Shown here piece by piece: positions 8,721 to 16,891 of a stretch of 32,236 nucleotides of DNA. The stretch is from an uncultured Saprospiraceae bacterium (GTDB lineage Bacteria > Bacteroidota > Bacteroidia > Chitinophagales > Saprospiraceae): contig CALFBH010000140.1 in NCBI GenBank assembly GCA_937951615.1, positions 1 through 32,236 of the forward strand, read 5' to 3'. The position numbers and the translations under genes are program-made. Under the pieces are notes generated by a model. It was not told the DNA's origin. It did no database searches and worked only from the letters and a program-made list of their open reading frames with translations. Every line of letters starts with the position of its first letter. Within the stretch, counting starts at the first letter, position 1.

Positions 8721-10502
8721 ATGGATAGAACGATTCCTATAAATAATTTCCCTGAAATGACCATCCTCGGCAAGCCCGATGGATTTGACAGAGCCGTGAA
8801 ACTCATCGGTAATACGGAAGGTGTATATCATTACGAATTTAGCATACAAGCAGATCAGCCTGCTGCGCCGTCCAGGGTGACGCTGCGCTGGCGGATGCCT
8901 TCCTTGAATGTAAAAGGCGTGTGGACGAGCGCGAGCCTACATGACAAACGCCAGCAATACGACTGGGAACTCGAACACCTACAATCTCGTGTTTCGGTGG
9001 ACGCGCCAGTTGTCAGTGTTTTTGGGCATAGCGATGAAAATGTACTCACCTTTGCCTGTTCGGATGCCATTAATAAAATGGAAATGAACGCCTTGTTGCG
9101 GGAAGAAGACAATCACCTCTATTGCCACCTGTCTTTTTTTACAGAACGGCATCCTGAAATTACAAATTATAAGGCAAATATTCGGGTGGATATGCGGGAC
9201 ATTTTGTACGCAGAAGCCTTGCAGGAAGTGTCGGACTGGTGGGCTAAGCATGATGCACTCAAGCCATCGCCTGTGCCTGAGCTGGCGCGTGTGCCGCTCT
9301 ATTCGACCTGGTATCAATTTCACCAAAATCTGGAGGTAGAAAAGTTATATGAAGAATGTAAAATTGCCCGTGAAATAGGCTGCGAACTCATTATACTCGA
9401 CGATGGTTGGCAGACAATGGATGAAAATCGAGGCTACGATTATTGCGGCGACTGGCAGCCAGAACGCATACCAGATATGGCAGATTTTGTGAGCAATTTG
9501 CACAAGATTGGAATGAAAGTCGGCTTATGGTTTTCTGTGCCATTTTGTGGCATTCATGCTAAGGCTTATCAACAATTCAAAGGGAAGTTTCTAACTGAAA
9601 ACCATCGTTGGGCGCCTGTATTTGATCCGCGTTACCCTGACGTGCGGGCGTACTTGATTGAGACCTATGTTCATGCTTTGAAAACGTATAATCTGGATGC
9701 TTTTAAGCTGGATTTTATCGACGATTTTCAGGTGTATCCAGAAACAGTTTTGACCAAAGAAAACGGGCGCGACTATGCCAATGTCAATGAAGCTGTAGAT
9801 CGACTGATGACAGATGTGATGAAGTCATTGCGTGCCATCAAGCCAGATATTGCCATTGAATTTCGGCAGAAATATGTTGGGCCAGCCATGCGGAAATTTG
9901 GAAACATGTTTCGCGCTTTTGATTGTCCTAATGATGCGGTGAGTAATCGCATCCGCATAACTGATGTGAAATTATTATGTGGCAACACGGCAGTGCATTC
10001 CGATATGTTTACCTGGCATTATGAAGAGTCGGTAGAAATTGCTGCCTTACAAATTCTCAATGCTTTATTTTCTGTCTTGCAATTATCGGTCATGCTCAAA
10101 GACGCGCCGGAGGATCACAGGAAAATGATAGAATTTTATACACAATACTGGATAAAAAATAAAGAAGTTTTATTGGATGGTAAATTTGTACCTGTCAGTC
10201 CACTTGGGAATTATCCGATATTAAAAGCGCATAAAGACGGACACATCGTATATGGCGTGTATGAAGATGTTGTCGTGGAAGTCGATACAAATTTTGAAAA
10301 AATAGACCTGATTAATGGAAAGCGAAGTGCTTTTATAGCATGCGATTTTAGTACCTATGTTGATGGATATGAAGCGCAAGTATCTGATTGTATGGGCAAT
10401 GAAATTACAAAAAAAGAAATCAGCCTGAATACTAGGCTGGTCAAGTTAAGAGTCCCGCCATCAGGCATGGCAAGATTAGTCAGGATAGTGCCTAATCAGT
10501 AA
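8721..10502 (+). CDS. Alpha-galactosidase-like glycoside hydrolase (GH36/melibiase clan)
   Basis: A 593-residue enzyme predicted to release terminal alpha-linked galactose or a related sugar by a retaining mechanism. After an N-terminal beta-rich region, the TIM barrel shows STWYQFHQNL (about 193), IILDDGWQ, GLWFSVPFCG and DAFKLDFIDDF. Asp331 in KLDF is the likely nucleophile. FRAFDCPNDAVSNR holds candidate acid/base residues Asp401 and Asp405. A small beta domain closes the protein. No signal peptide is visible, so it would act in the cytoplasm on imported oligosaccharide, unless export is non-classical. It follows the VCBS gene by 54 bp and precedes the sodium symporter by 57 bp, which fits one operon. 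Exact substrate is not determined by sequence; KLDF differs from the KWD form of many bacterial GH36 enzymes, so alpha-GalNAc or other substrates are possible. Confidence 0.87.
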   Translation: MDRTIPINNFPEMTILGKPDGFDRAVKLIGNTEGVYHYEFSIQADQPAAPSRVTLRWRMPSLNVKGVWTSASLHDKRQQYDWELEHLQSRVSVDAPVVSVFGHSDENVLTFACSDAINKMEMNALLREEDNHLYCHLSFFTERHPEITNYKANIRVDMRDILYAEALQEVSDWWAKHDALKPSPVPELARVPLYSTWYQFHQNLEVEKLYEECKIAREIGCELIILDDGWQTMDENRGYDYCGDWQPERIPDMADFVSNLHKIGMKVGLWFSVPFCGIHAKAYQQFKGKFLTENHRWAPVFDPRYPDVRAYLIETYVHALKTYNLDAFKLDFIDDFQVYPETVLTKENGRDYANVNEAVDRLMTDVMKSLRAIKPDIAIEFRQKYVGPAMRKFGNMFRAFDCPNDAVSNRIRITDVKLLCGNTAVHSDMFTWHYEESVEIAALQILNALFSVLQLSVMLKDAPEDHRKMIEFYTQYWIKNKEVLLDGKFVPVSPLGNYPILKAHKDGHIVYGVYEDVVVEVDTNFEKIDLINGKRSAFIACDFSTYVDGYEAQVSDCMGNEITKKEISLNTRLVKLRVPPSGMARLVRIVPNQ

Positions 10503-10559
10503 TGTATATATTAGTCATCAACACGACAACACAAAAAGAAACCAACACAACAAAAAATT

Positions 10560-12131
10560 ATGAATACCGGAATCTCCTCTATCGACCTCACTATTATCAT
10601 ATTGTACTTTGTTATAGTGCTAGGTATTGGGCTCTTCATTGCGCGAAAAACCAAGACAGGGGACGACCTGTTTTTGGGAGGGCGTACTTTCGGCTGGGGG
10701 CTGATTGGCCTGTCTTTATTTGCTTCCAATATTTCCAGTTCGACAATTATCGGATTATCGGGTGCTGCTTATACGACGGGTATTGTGAACTCGGTCTATG
10801 AATGGTTATCGGGTTTGCCGCTGATTATTGCGGCTTTGATTTTTGTGCCTTTATACCTGCGTTCGCGCATTACGACGATACCCGAATTTCTGGAAAAACG
10901 CTTTGACCGGCGTTCTCAGGTTTTCTTTTCTATTGTTACGATTGTGATGAGTATAGTGGTGGATACGGCTGGTGGACTCTACGCCGGTGCAGTTGTGATG
11001 CAGGCTTTCTTTCCCAATCTTGTCTTGTGGCACGTCACGCTAGTACTGGCTTTGGTGGCTGGTGTTTATACGGCATTTGGTGGCTTACGAGCAGTGGTTT
11101 ATACCGATGCTATACAGGCGGTTATACTGATCGTGGGTTGTACAGTGCTGACTTATATGTTGTATGAACGACTAGATTTTTCCTGGGATAAAGTGCTGGC
11201 TTCTGTGCCAGAAGGTCATTTTTCGGTGGTGCGTCCTTTGAGCGACGAGACCTTGCCTTGGCCAGGTTTATTGCTAGGCGTGCCTTTTCTGGGCTTCTGG
11301 TATTGGTCAACAAATCAGTACATTGTACAGCGGATATTGGGTGGACGTAATGTCCGTCATGCGCGTTGGGGTGTTTTGTTGGCTGGTTTTTTGAAAATTA
11401 TTCCTTTGTTTATCATGGTCATTCCTGGTGCAATGGCGATCAGCATACTACCTGGACTAGTAAATGGCGATGCAGTTTTTCCAAAAATAGTGATGGAAGT
11501 GTTGCCGGTAGGTATGATTGGGCTGGTTTTGGCAGGTTTGATCTCTGCGATTATGTCGAGTGTGGATTCTACGCTCAACTCGGCTTCTACCTTGCTGGTC
11601 ATTGATTTTATCAAACCCAATAATCCAAATATTTCAAATGAAAAAATTGTCAATTACGGACGTATATCTACTTTGGTTTTAATGGTCGTTGCAGCCGTCT
11701 GGGCACCACTTATTGTCAATTTTGGTGGTTTGTGGTCTTATTTGCAGCAAATGTTTTCTATTGTCGTTCCTCCAATAGTGGTGATTTTTCTGGTGGGTGT
11801 TTTTTACAAAAGAGGCAATGCCGACGGCGCGTTCTGGACGCTTGTCATCGGCACGCTGATGGGCATCGCTTTATTTGTAGCGGGCGTGTATGAGTACTCC
11901 TCACTGCACTACACCTATAATGTTGGTTTGATGGTAGGAGTCAGCACACTGATCTTCGTTATAGTGAGCAACATGACCGCTCCACCTTCTGCTGAGAAAA
12001 TTAAAGAATATACTTTCCGTAAAGAATTGCTCAGTGATGGAATGGAAGGACTACCCTGGTACAAAGACTACCGCTTCCATTCTGTGTTGCTGATTTTGCT
12101 GATGGGCTATATCTTATTTAGATTTTGGTAG
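10560..12131 (+). CDS. Sodium:solute symporter (SSS family), probably sugar
   Basis: A 523-residue inner-membrane transporter of the SGLT/PutP type that would couple sodium flow to sugar uptake. There are about 13-14 hydrophobic helices. Family motifs include GGRTFGWGLIGLSLFASNIS near the first helices (about 40-60), FGGLRAVVYTDAIQAVILIVG and SSVDSTLNSASTLLVIDF (about 335-352), which contains the serine-rich sodium-site region. The final helix ends at LLILLMGYILFRFW. As the last gene of the + strand run it would import the monosaccharide made by the upstream alpha-galactosidase; galactose is the simplest guess. The leader contains CAACACGACAACAC, resembling the octamer array before gmhA. Confidence 0.93.
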   Translation: MNTGISSIDLTIIILYFVIVLGIGLFIARKTKTGDDLFLGGRTFGWGLIGLSLFASNISSSTIIGLSGAAYTTGIVNSVYEWLSGLPLIIAALIFVPLYLRSRITTIPEFLEKRFDRRSQVFFSIVTIVMSIVVDTAGGLYAGAVVMQAFFPNLVLWHVTLVLALVAGVYTAFGGLRAVVYTDAIQAVILIVGCTVLTYMLYERLDFSWDKVLASVPEGHFSVVRPLSDETLPWPGLLLGVPFLGFWYWSTNQYIVQRILGGRNVRHARWGVLLAGFLKIIPLFIMVIPGAMAISILPGLVNGDAVFPKIVMEVLPVGMIGLVLAGLISAIMSSVDSTLNSASTLLVIDFIKPNNPNISNEKIVNYGRISTLVLMVVAAVWAPLIVNFGGLWSYLQQMFSIVVPPIVVIFLVGVFYKRGNADGAFWTLVIGTLMGIALFVAGVYEYSSLHYTYNVGLMVGVSTLIFVIVSNMTAPPSAEKIKEYTFRKELLSDGMEGLPWYKDYRFHSVLLILLMGYILFRFW

Positions 12132-12143
12132 GAATAAATTGTT

Positions 12144-12203
12144 CAAAAAGAAAATGACGTTTACTAAACCTCCGAAGGTTTAGTAAACGTCATTTCCTTT
12201 TTG
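12144..12203. terminator. Two-way intrinsic terminator between convergent transporters
   Basis: A 20-bp perfect inverted repeat (12152-12171 and 12176-12195; AGGTTTAGTAAACGTCATTT in the right arm) with a CCGA loop, extended by seven more pairs after one mismatch to 12144/12203. A-run before and T-run after allow termination in both directions. It lies between the stop codons of the two convergent transporter genes. Confidence 0.9.
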
Positions 12204-12237
12204 AGTTTGTATTTGACGTTTGAGTTTGAATCTCAAA

Positions 12238-13560
12238 TCAAGCCACCCTTCTGTGCCCTTTCAAACCATAATACATAATGTATAAATAGCACAAAATAGG
12301 AAGAATAAAAGCCAGTTTAAAACCAATAGAATCAGCCATTATACCCAATAAAGGCGGAATGAATGCACCACCCACAATAGCTGTACACAGCAAGCCCGAA
12401 CCCTTAGGTTTCAAATCGCCCAGCCCATCAATCGCCAAGGTGAAAATAGTGGGGAACATAATAGAATTAAACAAACCAATGCCCAACACAGTCCACATAG
12501 AAAATAAACCGCCAGTATTCATCGTCAAGAGTAGCAAGGTAATCGCGCCAATCGTAAACATCGCCAGCACTTTGCCCGGATCAATAATGCGGGTCAGGTA
12601 AGAACCTATCAGCCTGCCAATCATCGCGCCTCCCCAATAAAAAATTACAAAAGTCCCGACAATACCTTTAGCATCAATTTCCGCTAAGGGTTTACCATTA
12701 AAAACCTCCGATACAAAAGACGCAATACCATTCATGAAAGAATTTTTCGGGACAACTTTATCCAAATCCATGCTCAAAAAATAGCTGACCAGATTGGTGC
12801 CGATGGCTACCTCTGCACCAACATAAACGAAGATGCCCAGCATACCGAGTTTCAGGTTCTTGAATTTAAGCGCGTCGCCATAAGAACCACCTCCCTGGTC
12901 ATCTTGTCCCAGTATTTTAGGCAAATTCACAAAGGCAAAAAGGGCTGCCATAGCGAGGAAAAACAAAGCGATATATAAAAAAGGTCCCTGCACTGCAGAA
13001 GCTTCACTGGCATAATAAGCCTCTTTCGCAGCTACATCAAGTCCAGAAATTTGGTCAGAAGATTTGATGGCATCACTGAGTAAAAAGGTCACAGCAAATA
13101 TCGGTGCGATAGTCGTACCAAAAGAATTGAAAGCCTGTGCCAGATTCAGCCGGCTACTCGCCGATTTTTCAGGACCCAATACTGCGACAAATGGATTAGC
13201 TGCCACCTGCAAGATGGTAATTCCACCTGCCAGCGTAAATAAAGCCATTAGAAAAAACGCAAATATCCGAGTAGAAGCTGCCGGAATAAAAAGCAGACAA
13301 CCTATCCCACAAATTGCCAGTCCGATAATGATTCCTTTTTTATAATCTAATTTGGAAATCAGCAAACCTGCAGGAATAGAAATCAAGCCATAAGCCGTAA
13401 ACCAGGCAAACTGCACCAGATTTGCTTGTCCGAGTGACAATTCAAAAACTTCTTTCAATCGAGGAACAAAGGCATCGACGATAACCGTCATAAAGCCCCA
13501 CATAAAAAAGAGACTTGTGAGGGCGATAAAAGGGATTAAATACTTATTAGACTGGCTCAT
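12238..13560 (-). CDS. Sugar MFS transporter, FucP/GluP type
   Basis: A 440-residue, 12-helix inner-membrane sugar:proton symporter, the same length as E. coli FucP. The N-terminus SLFFMWGFMTVIVDAFVPRLK and the segment ANPFVAVLGPEKSASSRLNLAQAFNSFGTTIAP (about 120-155) are hallmarks of the fucose/glucose/galactose group. A central cytoplasmic loop (about 215-232) separates the two six-helix halves. It converges on the symporter gene and shares the 12144-12203 terminator with it. By context it would bring in galactose, glucose or fucose released by the neighbouring hydrolase; the exact sugar cannot be read from the sequence. The upstream region (13561-13680) is AT-rich; I saw no clear promoter. 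Confidence 0.92.
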   Translation of the reverse strand: MSQSNKYLIPFIALTSLFFMWGFMTVIVDAFVPRLKEVFELSLGQANLVQFAWFTAYGLISIPAGLLISKLDYKKGIIIGLAICGIGCLLFIPAASTRIFAFFLMALFTLAGGITILQVAANPFVAVLGPEKSASSRLNLAQAFNSFGTTIAPIFAVTFLLSDAIKSSDQISGLDVAAKEAYYASEASAVQGPFLYIALFFLAMAALFAFVNLPKILGQDDQGGGSYGDALKFKNLKLGMLGIFVYVGAEVAIGTNLVSYFLSMDLDKVVPKNSFMNGIASFVSEVFNGKPLAEIDAKGIVGTFVIFYWGGAMIGRLIGSYLTRIIDPGKVLAMFTIGAITLLLLTMNTGGLFSMWTVLGIGLFNSIMFPTIFTLAIDGLGDLKPKGSGLLCTAIVGGAFIPPLLGIMADSIGFKLAFILPILCYLYIMYYGLKGHRRVA

Positions 13561-13732
13561 GGTGTGGTGTTGTTTTACAAATAAATAAATGATAGTAATT
13601 TCACAGTAGCCTTTCTAGTTAATAGTGTCGACCAAATTTCGCCAAATTACCCGACAGAATTAACTGGAAGGACTACTCAGCCTTAAAAGTACGGATTGCG
13701 TCAGTCTAAATATAATTTTTTCAGTAAAAACA

Positions 13733-13762
13733 AAAAAGGCTGCCCTAATGGACAGCCTTTTT
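13733..13762 (-). terminator. Intrinsic terminator of the small basic protein genes
   Basis: Perfect 10-bp stem AAAAAGGCTG / CAGCCTTTTT with a 10-nt loop. Read on the minus strand it is followed by a T-rich run, as expected for a rho-independent terminator downstream of the two 23-residue genes. Nothing else transcribed toward it is visible. Confidence 0.85.
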
Positions 13763-13794
13763 ATCTGTTTAAAAGAATTGGGTGCTTATCGCAC

Positions 13795-13866
13795 TTACTT
13801 CTTCTTGGTTGTTGGTGCGCTTACAGCGGCTACCAAGAACTTTCTTTTGAATCTACGTCTTAACAT
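13795..13866 (-). CDS. Very basic 23-residue protein, copy 1
   Basis: A 24-codon gene whose product starts MLRRRFKRKF, has a small apolar middle (LVAAVSAP) and ends TTKKK. The family is not recognised. The reading frame is supported by comparison with the copy at 13930-14001: eight of the 24 codons differ, seven differences are synonymous and one is Lys to Arg. Both copies keep the same leader (TTATTATTCAACCTT..) and the same small hairpin GTGC-GATAA-GCAC right after the stop. The 13733-13762 terminator follows. Composition resembles small ribosome- or RNA-binding proteins, but that is only inference. Confidence 0.75.
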   Translation of the reverse strand: MLRRRFKRKFLVAAVSAPTTKKK

Positions 13867-13929
13867 GATATAAATTTTGAAGGTTGAATAATAATTTTTA
13901 TTTAGTAAAAAACTAGGTGCTTATCGCAC

Positions 13930-14001
13930 TTATTTTTTCTTGGTCGTCGGTGCGCTTACAGCAGCTACCAAGAACTTTCTTCTGAATCTCCGTCTCAACA
14001 T
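13930..14001 (-). CDS. Very basic 23-residue protein, copy 2
   Basis: The promoter-proximal copy of the tandem pair, offset by exactly 135 bp from copy 1. The product starts MLRRRFRRKF and ends APTTKKK and differs from copy 1 only at residue 7 (Arg for Lys). The leader and the post-stop hairpin are conserved. A TTTGACA-like element about 45 bp upstream of the start on the minus strand could be part of a promoter, but no clear Bacteroidota -7 box was found. Function is unknown. Confidence 0.75.
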   Translation of the reverse strand: MLRRRFRRKFLVAAVSAPTTKKK

Positions 14002-14307
14002 GATATAAGATTTTAAGGTTGAATAATAATAAAACAAAAAGTTGTCAAATTAATGTCATTAAAGAATTATATTTCGTTTAATGATTTTTTTTAAAATAAA
14101 AAACTTAATTGTTTCGTTTCAAATTACATATACAAGACGATATTTCGACCAAAAAGGTTCACTTACTTTCATCTTTTTTGTAAAAAAGTGAAAACTTTAA
14201 CGTTTTTCTATGCTTTTCTGAGTTTTCGCGCAAAGCATTTAATTTTTCGAACAGCATAAATTACGATTTATTTCATACACGTTCCTTAATTCCTTAAATT
14301 TGCACAC
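14002..14307. other. AT-rich intergenic region between divergent genes
   Basis: About 300 bp without a coding region, between the leader of the small basic genes (-) and the OYE-type gene (+). It must hold both promoters. The only recognisable element is TAAATTTG at 14295-14302, which fits the Bacteroidota -7 consensus TAnnTTTG but has no clear -33 TTTG partner. If used, transcription would begin at or next to the ATG at 14308. Confidence 0.4.
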
Positions 14308-15534
14308 ATGCAGCAAAAACTAAAACATCTATCCTCACCCTTCACCCTCAAAAACGGAACAGTCATCTCCAATCGCATCGTCAAATCTGCGACGAGTGAA
14401 ATATTGGGAAACATGAAGGGCGCACCTACGCCTACACTGATTAACTTGTACAGACGTTGGGCAGAAGGTGGCGCAGGCTTGTTGATTACAGGAAATATCA
14501 TGGTAGATTCCAAAGCACTGGGCGAGCCCAATAATGTTGTGGTGGAAGATAAAACGCATGTTGAATTATTGAAAACATGGGCGCAGGCAGCAGCAGGCAC
14601 CGACGCACAAATCTGGACACAAATTAACCATCCCGGGCGACAGGCAATTGGCTTAATCAATCGAAAAGTCGTTGCGCCCTCATCTGTTCCTTTGAAGTTA
14701 GGACCAATGTCTTCTATGTTTGCTAAACCGAAGGCATTGGAAGAAGATGAAATTTTAGACCTCATTGAACGTTATGCGACTACTGCTGGAATACTCAAAG
14801 AAGCTGGATTTCTCGGCGTACAGATACATGGCGCACATGGCTACCTCGTCAGTCAGTTCCTGTCGCCTCGCACCAATATTCGGACAGATAAATGGGGTGG
14901 AAGCCTTAATAATCGAGCGCGTTTTGTGCTGGAAATTTATCGAAAAATGAGGACAAAACTTGGTGCAGATTATCCCATCAGCATCAAAATAAACTCGGCT
15001 GATTTTCAGCGTGGCGGTTTTACAGAGGAGGAATCAGTACAGGTGATAAAAATGTTGTCAGAAGAAGGTATTGATATGATTGAAATTTCGGGCGGCACCT
15101 ATGAAGCTCCTGCTATGATGTTCTCCAAACAAAGCACTCGTGAACGGGAAGCCTATTTTATCGACTACACAGAAAAAGCCCGAAAAGTCACCGAGACCCC
15201 GCTTATGGTAACGGGTGGTTTTCGTACCGCAGCAGCGATGGAGTACACCCTCGCCGAAGGCGCCATCGACTTAGTCGGCGCGGCGCGACCTTTTATTTTG
15301 TATCCCAATTTTCCGAAAGAAATGCTCAACGGCACATTGGAAAAAGTGACATTAGAAGTACCTAAAACGGGCATAAAATTCATAGACGAACGCGGCTTAT
15401 TAGAATTGGGTTGGTACGAACAACAACTCCGCAGGATAGGAGAAGGTAAAGATCCAAAATTAAGCCTTAGCCCATTTAACGTACTAACGGCGACCACACG
15501 CAGCATCATTCAAAAGTCATTCAGAAAAAATTAA
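14308..15534 (+). CDS. NADH:flavin oxidoreductase, Old Yellow Enzyme family
   Basis: A 408-residue FMN-dependent TIM-barrel ene-reductase that would reduce alpha,beta-unsaturated carbonyls or similar electrophiles with NAD(P)H in the cytoplasm. Motifs: LKNGTVISNRIVKSATSE at the first strand, WTQINHPGRQ (about 105-114), and the family signature around QIHGAHGYLVSQFLSPRTN with RTDKWGGSLNNRARF following. His174 and His177 are the likely substrate-binding pair. MVTGGFRTAAAME and VGAARPFI form the phosphate-binding end for FMN. No extra iron-sulfur or second flavin domain is present, so it is the short OYE form. The start lies 6 nt after a TAAATTTG -7-like box, which may mean a leaderless mRNA. 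The physiological substrate is unknown. Confidence 0.93.
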   Translation: MQQKLKHLSSPFTLKNGTVISNRIVKSATSEILGNMKGAPTPTLINLYRRWAEGGAGLLITGNIMVDSKALGEPNNVVVEDKTHVELLKTWAQAAAGTDAQIWTQINHPGRQAIGLINRKVVAPSSVPLKLGPMSSMFAKPKALEEDEILDLIERYATTAGILKEAGFLGVQIHGAHGYLVSQFLSPRTNIRTDKWGGSLNNRARFVLEIYRKMRTKLGADYPISIKINSADFQRGGFTEEESVQVIKMLSEEGIDMIEISGGTYEAPAMMFSKQSTREREAYFIDYTEKARKVTETPLMVTGGFRTAAAMEYTLAEGAIDLVGAARPFILYPNFPKEMLNGTLEKVTLEVPKTGIKFIDERGLLELGWYEQQLRRIGEGKDPKLSLSPFNVLTATTRSIIQKSFRKN

Positions 15535-15587
15535 ATCCTTTTTATCGTTACTAAATGGTTAAATATAAACAATTCGTAACAGTTATA

Positions 15588-15746
15588 GGTCGATGGTCCA
15601 TAGTCCATAGTCGATGGCTGTTTTTTTTAATATTCAGGTCATTTTCAGCATTTCATTTTGCTTTGCAAAATGCGTGCAAAGCTGCTTACAAAGTAGGAAT
15701 TTTGTTAAATTGCAGCTATGGACTATCGACCATCGACTATCGACCA
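15588..15746 (+). repeat. Palindromic element with inverted heptamer arms, copy 2
   Basis: Left arm 15588-15617 (heptamers of the GGTCGAT / GGTCCAT / AGTCCAT type), core 15618-15714 beginning GGCTGTTTTTTTTAA, with hairpin CATTTTGC-TTT-GCAAAATG at 15654-15672, and right arm 15715-15746 (GGACTATCGACCATCGACTA). It is homologous to the minus strand of 3367-3550 in arms, the GGCTG-T-run junction and the central palindrome. It lies between the OYE gene and the ModC-like ATPase and ends 48 bp before the latter's start. An open frame runs through it in phase with the ATPase gene, but it is not expected to be translated. Confidence 0.8.
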
Positions 15747-15794
15747 AACTGTTGCAACAATTCTTTAAATGTACAGAGTATCTTTATCCCAATA

Positions 15795-16670
15795 ATGCTA
15801 AAATTTTCCCTACATAAAAACCTAAACGCACCAAGTGGGAAGATGAACTTGGAAGTCAATCTCAATATAGAGAAAGGACAATTCATCGCCCTATACGGCG
15901 AATCCGGCGCAGGCAAAACCTCCATCCTACGCATGATTGCCGGACTCCTGCCAGCCGATAGCGGAAACATAGAAATCAATGGACAACACTGGCTCAACAG
16001 CGAACAAAAAATAAACCTTAAAACCCAGCAACGAAAAATCGGCTACGTCTTTCAGGATTACGCTCTATTTCCAAATATGACGGTGCGAGGCAATCTCGAA
16101 TACGCCTTAGAAAAAGGACAAGACAAGAGCATCATCAACGAACTCATCGACATGATAGAACTTGGTGATTTACAACATCGCAAACCCGCCACGCTCTCTG
16201 GCGGGCAGCAGCAGCGGGTGGCTTTGGCGCGGGCATTGGTGCGCCGTCCGGAAGTGCTATTGCTCGACGAGCCACTGTCTGCCCTCGACCGCGATATGCG
16301 GAACAAATTGCAGGACTACATCCTCAAAATGCATCGTCAATACCAACTGACCACGATACTCGTCAGCCATGAAGTCCGAGAGATTTTCAAAATGGCAGAC
16401 TATGTATATGAAATCCGACAAGGCAAAATTACCCAAGAAGGAACGCCGCTAGAAGTATTCACCAGCAAGCAAGTCAGCGGAAAATTTCAATTTATTGGCG
16501 AAGTAGTGGACATTGCAAAGGAAGATGTCGTTTATATCGTGACTGCCCTCACAGGTAGCCACATTGTGAAAGTTGTTACTGATAAATACACCGCACAAAG
16601 CCTGTCTGTAGGCGATCAAGTACTATTGGCATCAAAAGCCTTTAACCCATTGATACGGAAGATTGGTTAA
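15795..16670 (+). CDS. ModC-like ABC transporter ATP-binding protein (orphan)
   Basis: A 291-residue ATPase of the molybdate/sulfate importer type. Walker A GESGAGKT at 35-42, Q-loop in YVFQDYALFPNMTV, signature LSGGQQQR from about 134, Walker B EVLLLDEP and switch His in TILVSHEV. The C-terminal about 60 residues (FIGEVVDIAKED.., LSVGDQVLLASKAFNP) look like one TOBE/Mop-type oxyanion-binding domain, shorter than the double domain of E. coli ModC (about 352 residues). I chose 15795 because the 80 codons upstream in frame run through the repeat element and show no protein features. No permease or binding protein is nearby, so substrate and partners are unknown; molybdate or tungstate is the best guess. 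Confidence 0.85.
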   Translation: MLKFSLHKNLNAPSGKMNLEVNLNIEKGQFIALYGESGAGKTSILRMIAGLLPADSGNIEINGQHWLNSEQKINLKTQQRKIGYVFQDYALFPNMTVRGNLEYALEKGQDKSIINELIDMIELGDLQHRKPATLSGGQQQRVALARALVRRPEVLLLDEPLSALDRDMRNKLQDYILKMHRQYQLTTILVSHEVREIFKMADYVYEIRQGKITQEGTPLEVFTSKQVSGKFQFIGEVVDIAKEDVVYIVTALTGSHIVKVVTDKYTAQSLSVGDQVLLASKAFNPLIRKIG

Positions 16671-16717
16671 TTGTTTATTAGTAACTGGTAACTGGATATT
16701 AGGAAACTATTATTGAA

Positions 16718-16757
16718 ACTGCCACTGATACTGATACTGATACTGATACTGCCACTG
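16718..16757. repeat. Hexanucleotide array (ACTGAT)4 bounded by ACTGCC
   Basis: Four perfect ACTGAT units flanked on each side by ACTGCC. The stretch before it (16683-16697) holds two near-heptamers GTAACTG. The remaining 16758-16830 is AT-rich with no gene seen. Confidence 0.85.
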
Positions 16758-16820
16758 TTTGTTTTTACATATTAAACTTTGGTCAAATTTTTGTTGCGAC
16801 AATATAATTATTGTTATTTT

Positions 16821-16868
16821 GAGTTTCTGAACTCAATATACTCAATTACTCAATACACTCAATTACTA
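16821..16868. repeat. Degenerate ACTCAAT array upstream of the TIGR03032-type gene
   Basis: Four units of ACTCAAT spaced by 1-2 bases (16831-16868). They are preceded by GAGTT-TCTG-AACTC, so the first unit can fold back on the inverted GAGTT at 16821. The array ends 23 bp before the start at 16892. Confidence 0.65.
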
Positions 16869-16891
16869 AATTCCCCACCCAAATTCCGCTT

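Noticed and set aside
14040-14290. Possible tRNA or structured RNA in the AT-rich gap
   Set aside because: No cloverleaf, anticodon arm or conserved T-loop could be found; only weak A/T-run hairpins are present.
15555-15794. N-terminal 80-codon extension of the ModC-like ATPase
   Set aside because: It translates through the heptamer-armed element; the ABC domain begins normally at 15795.
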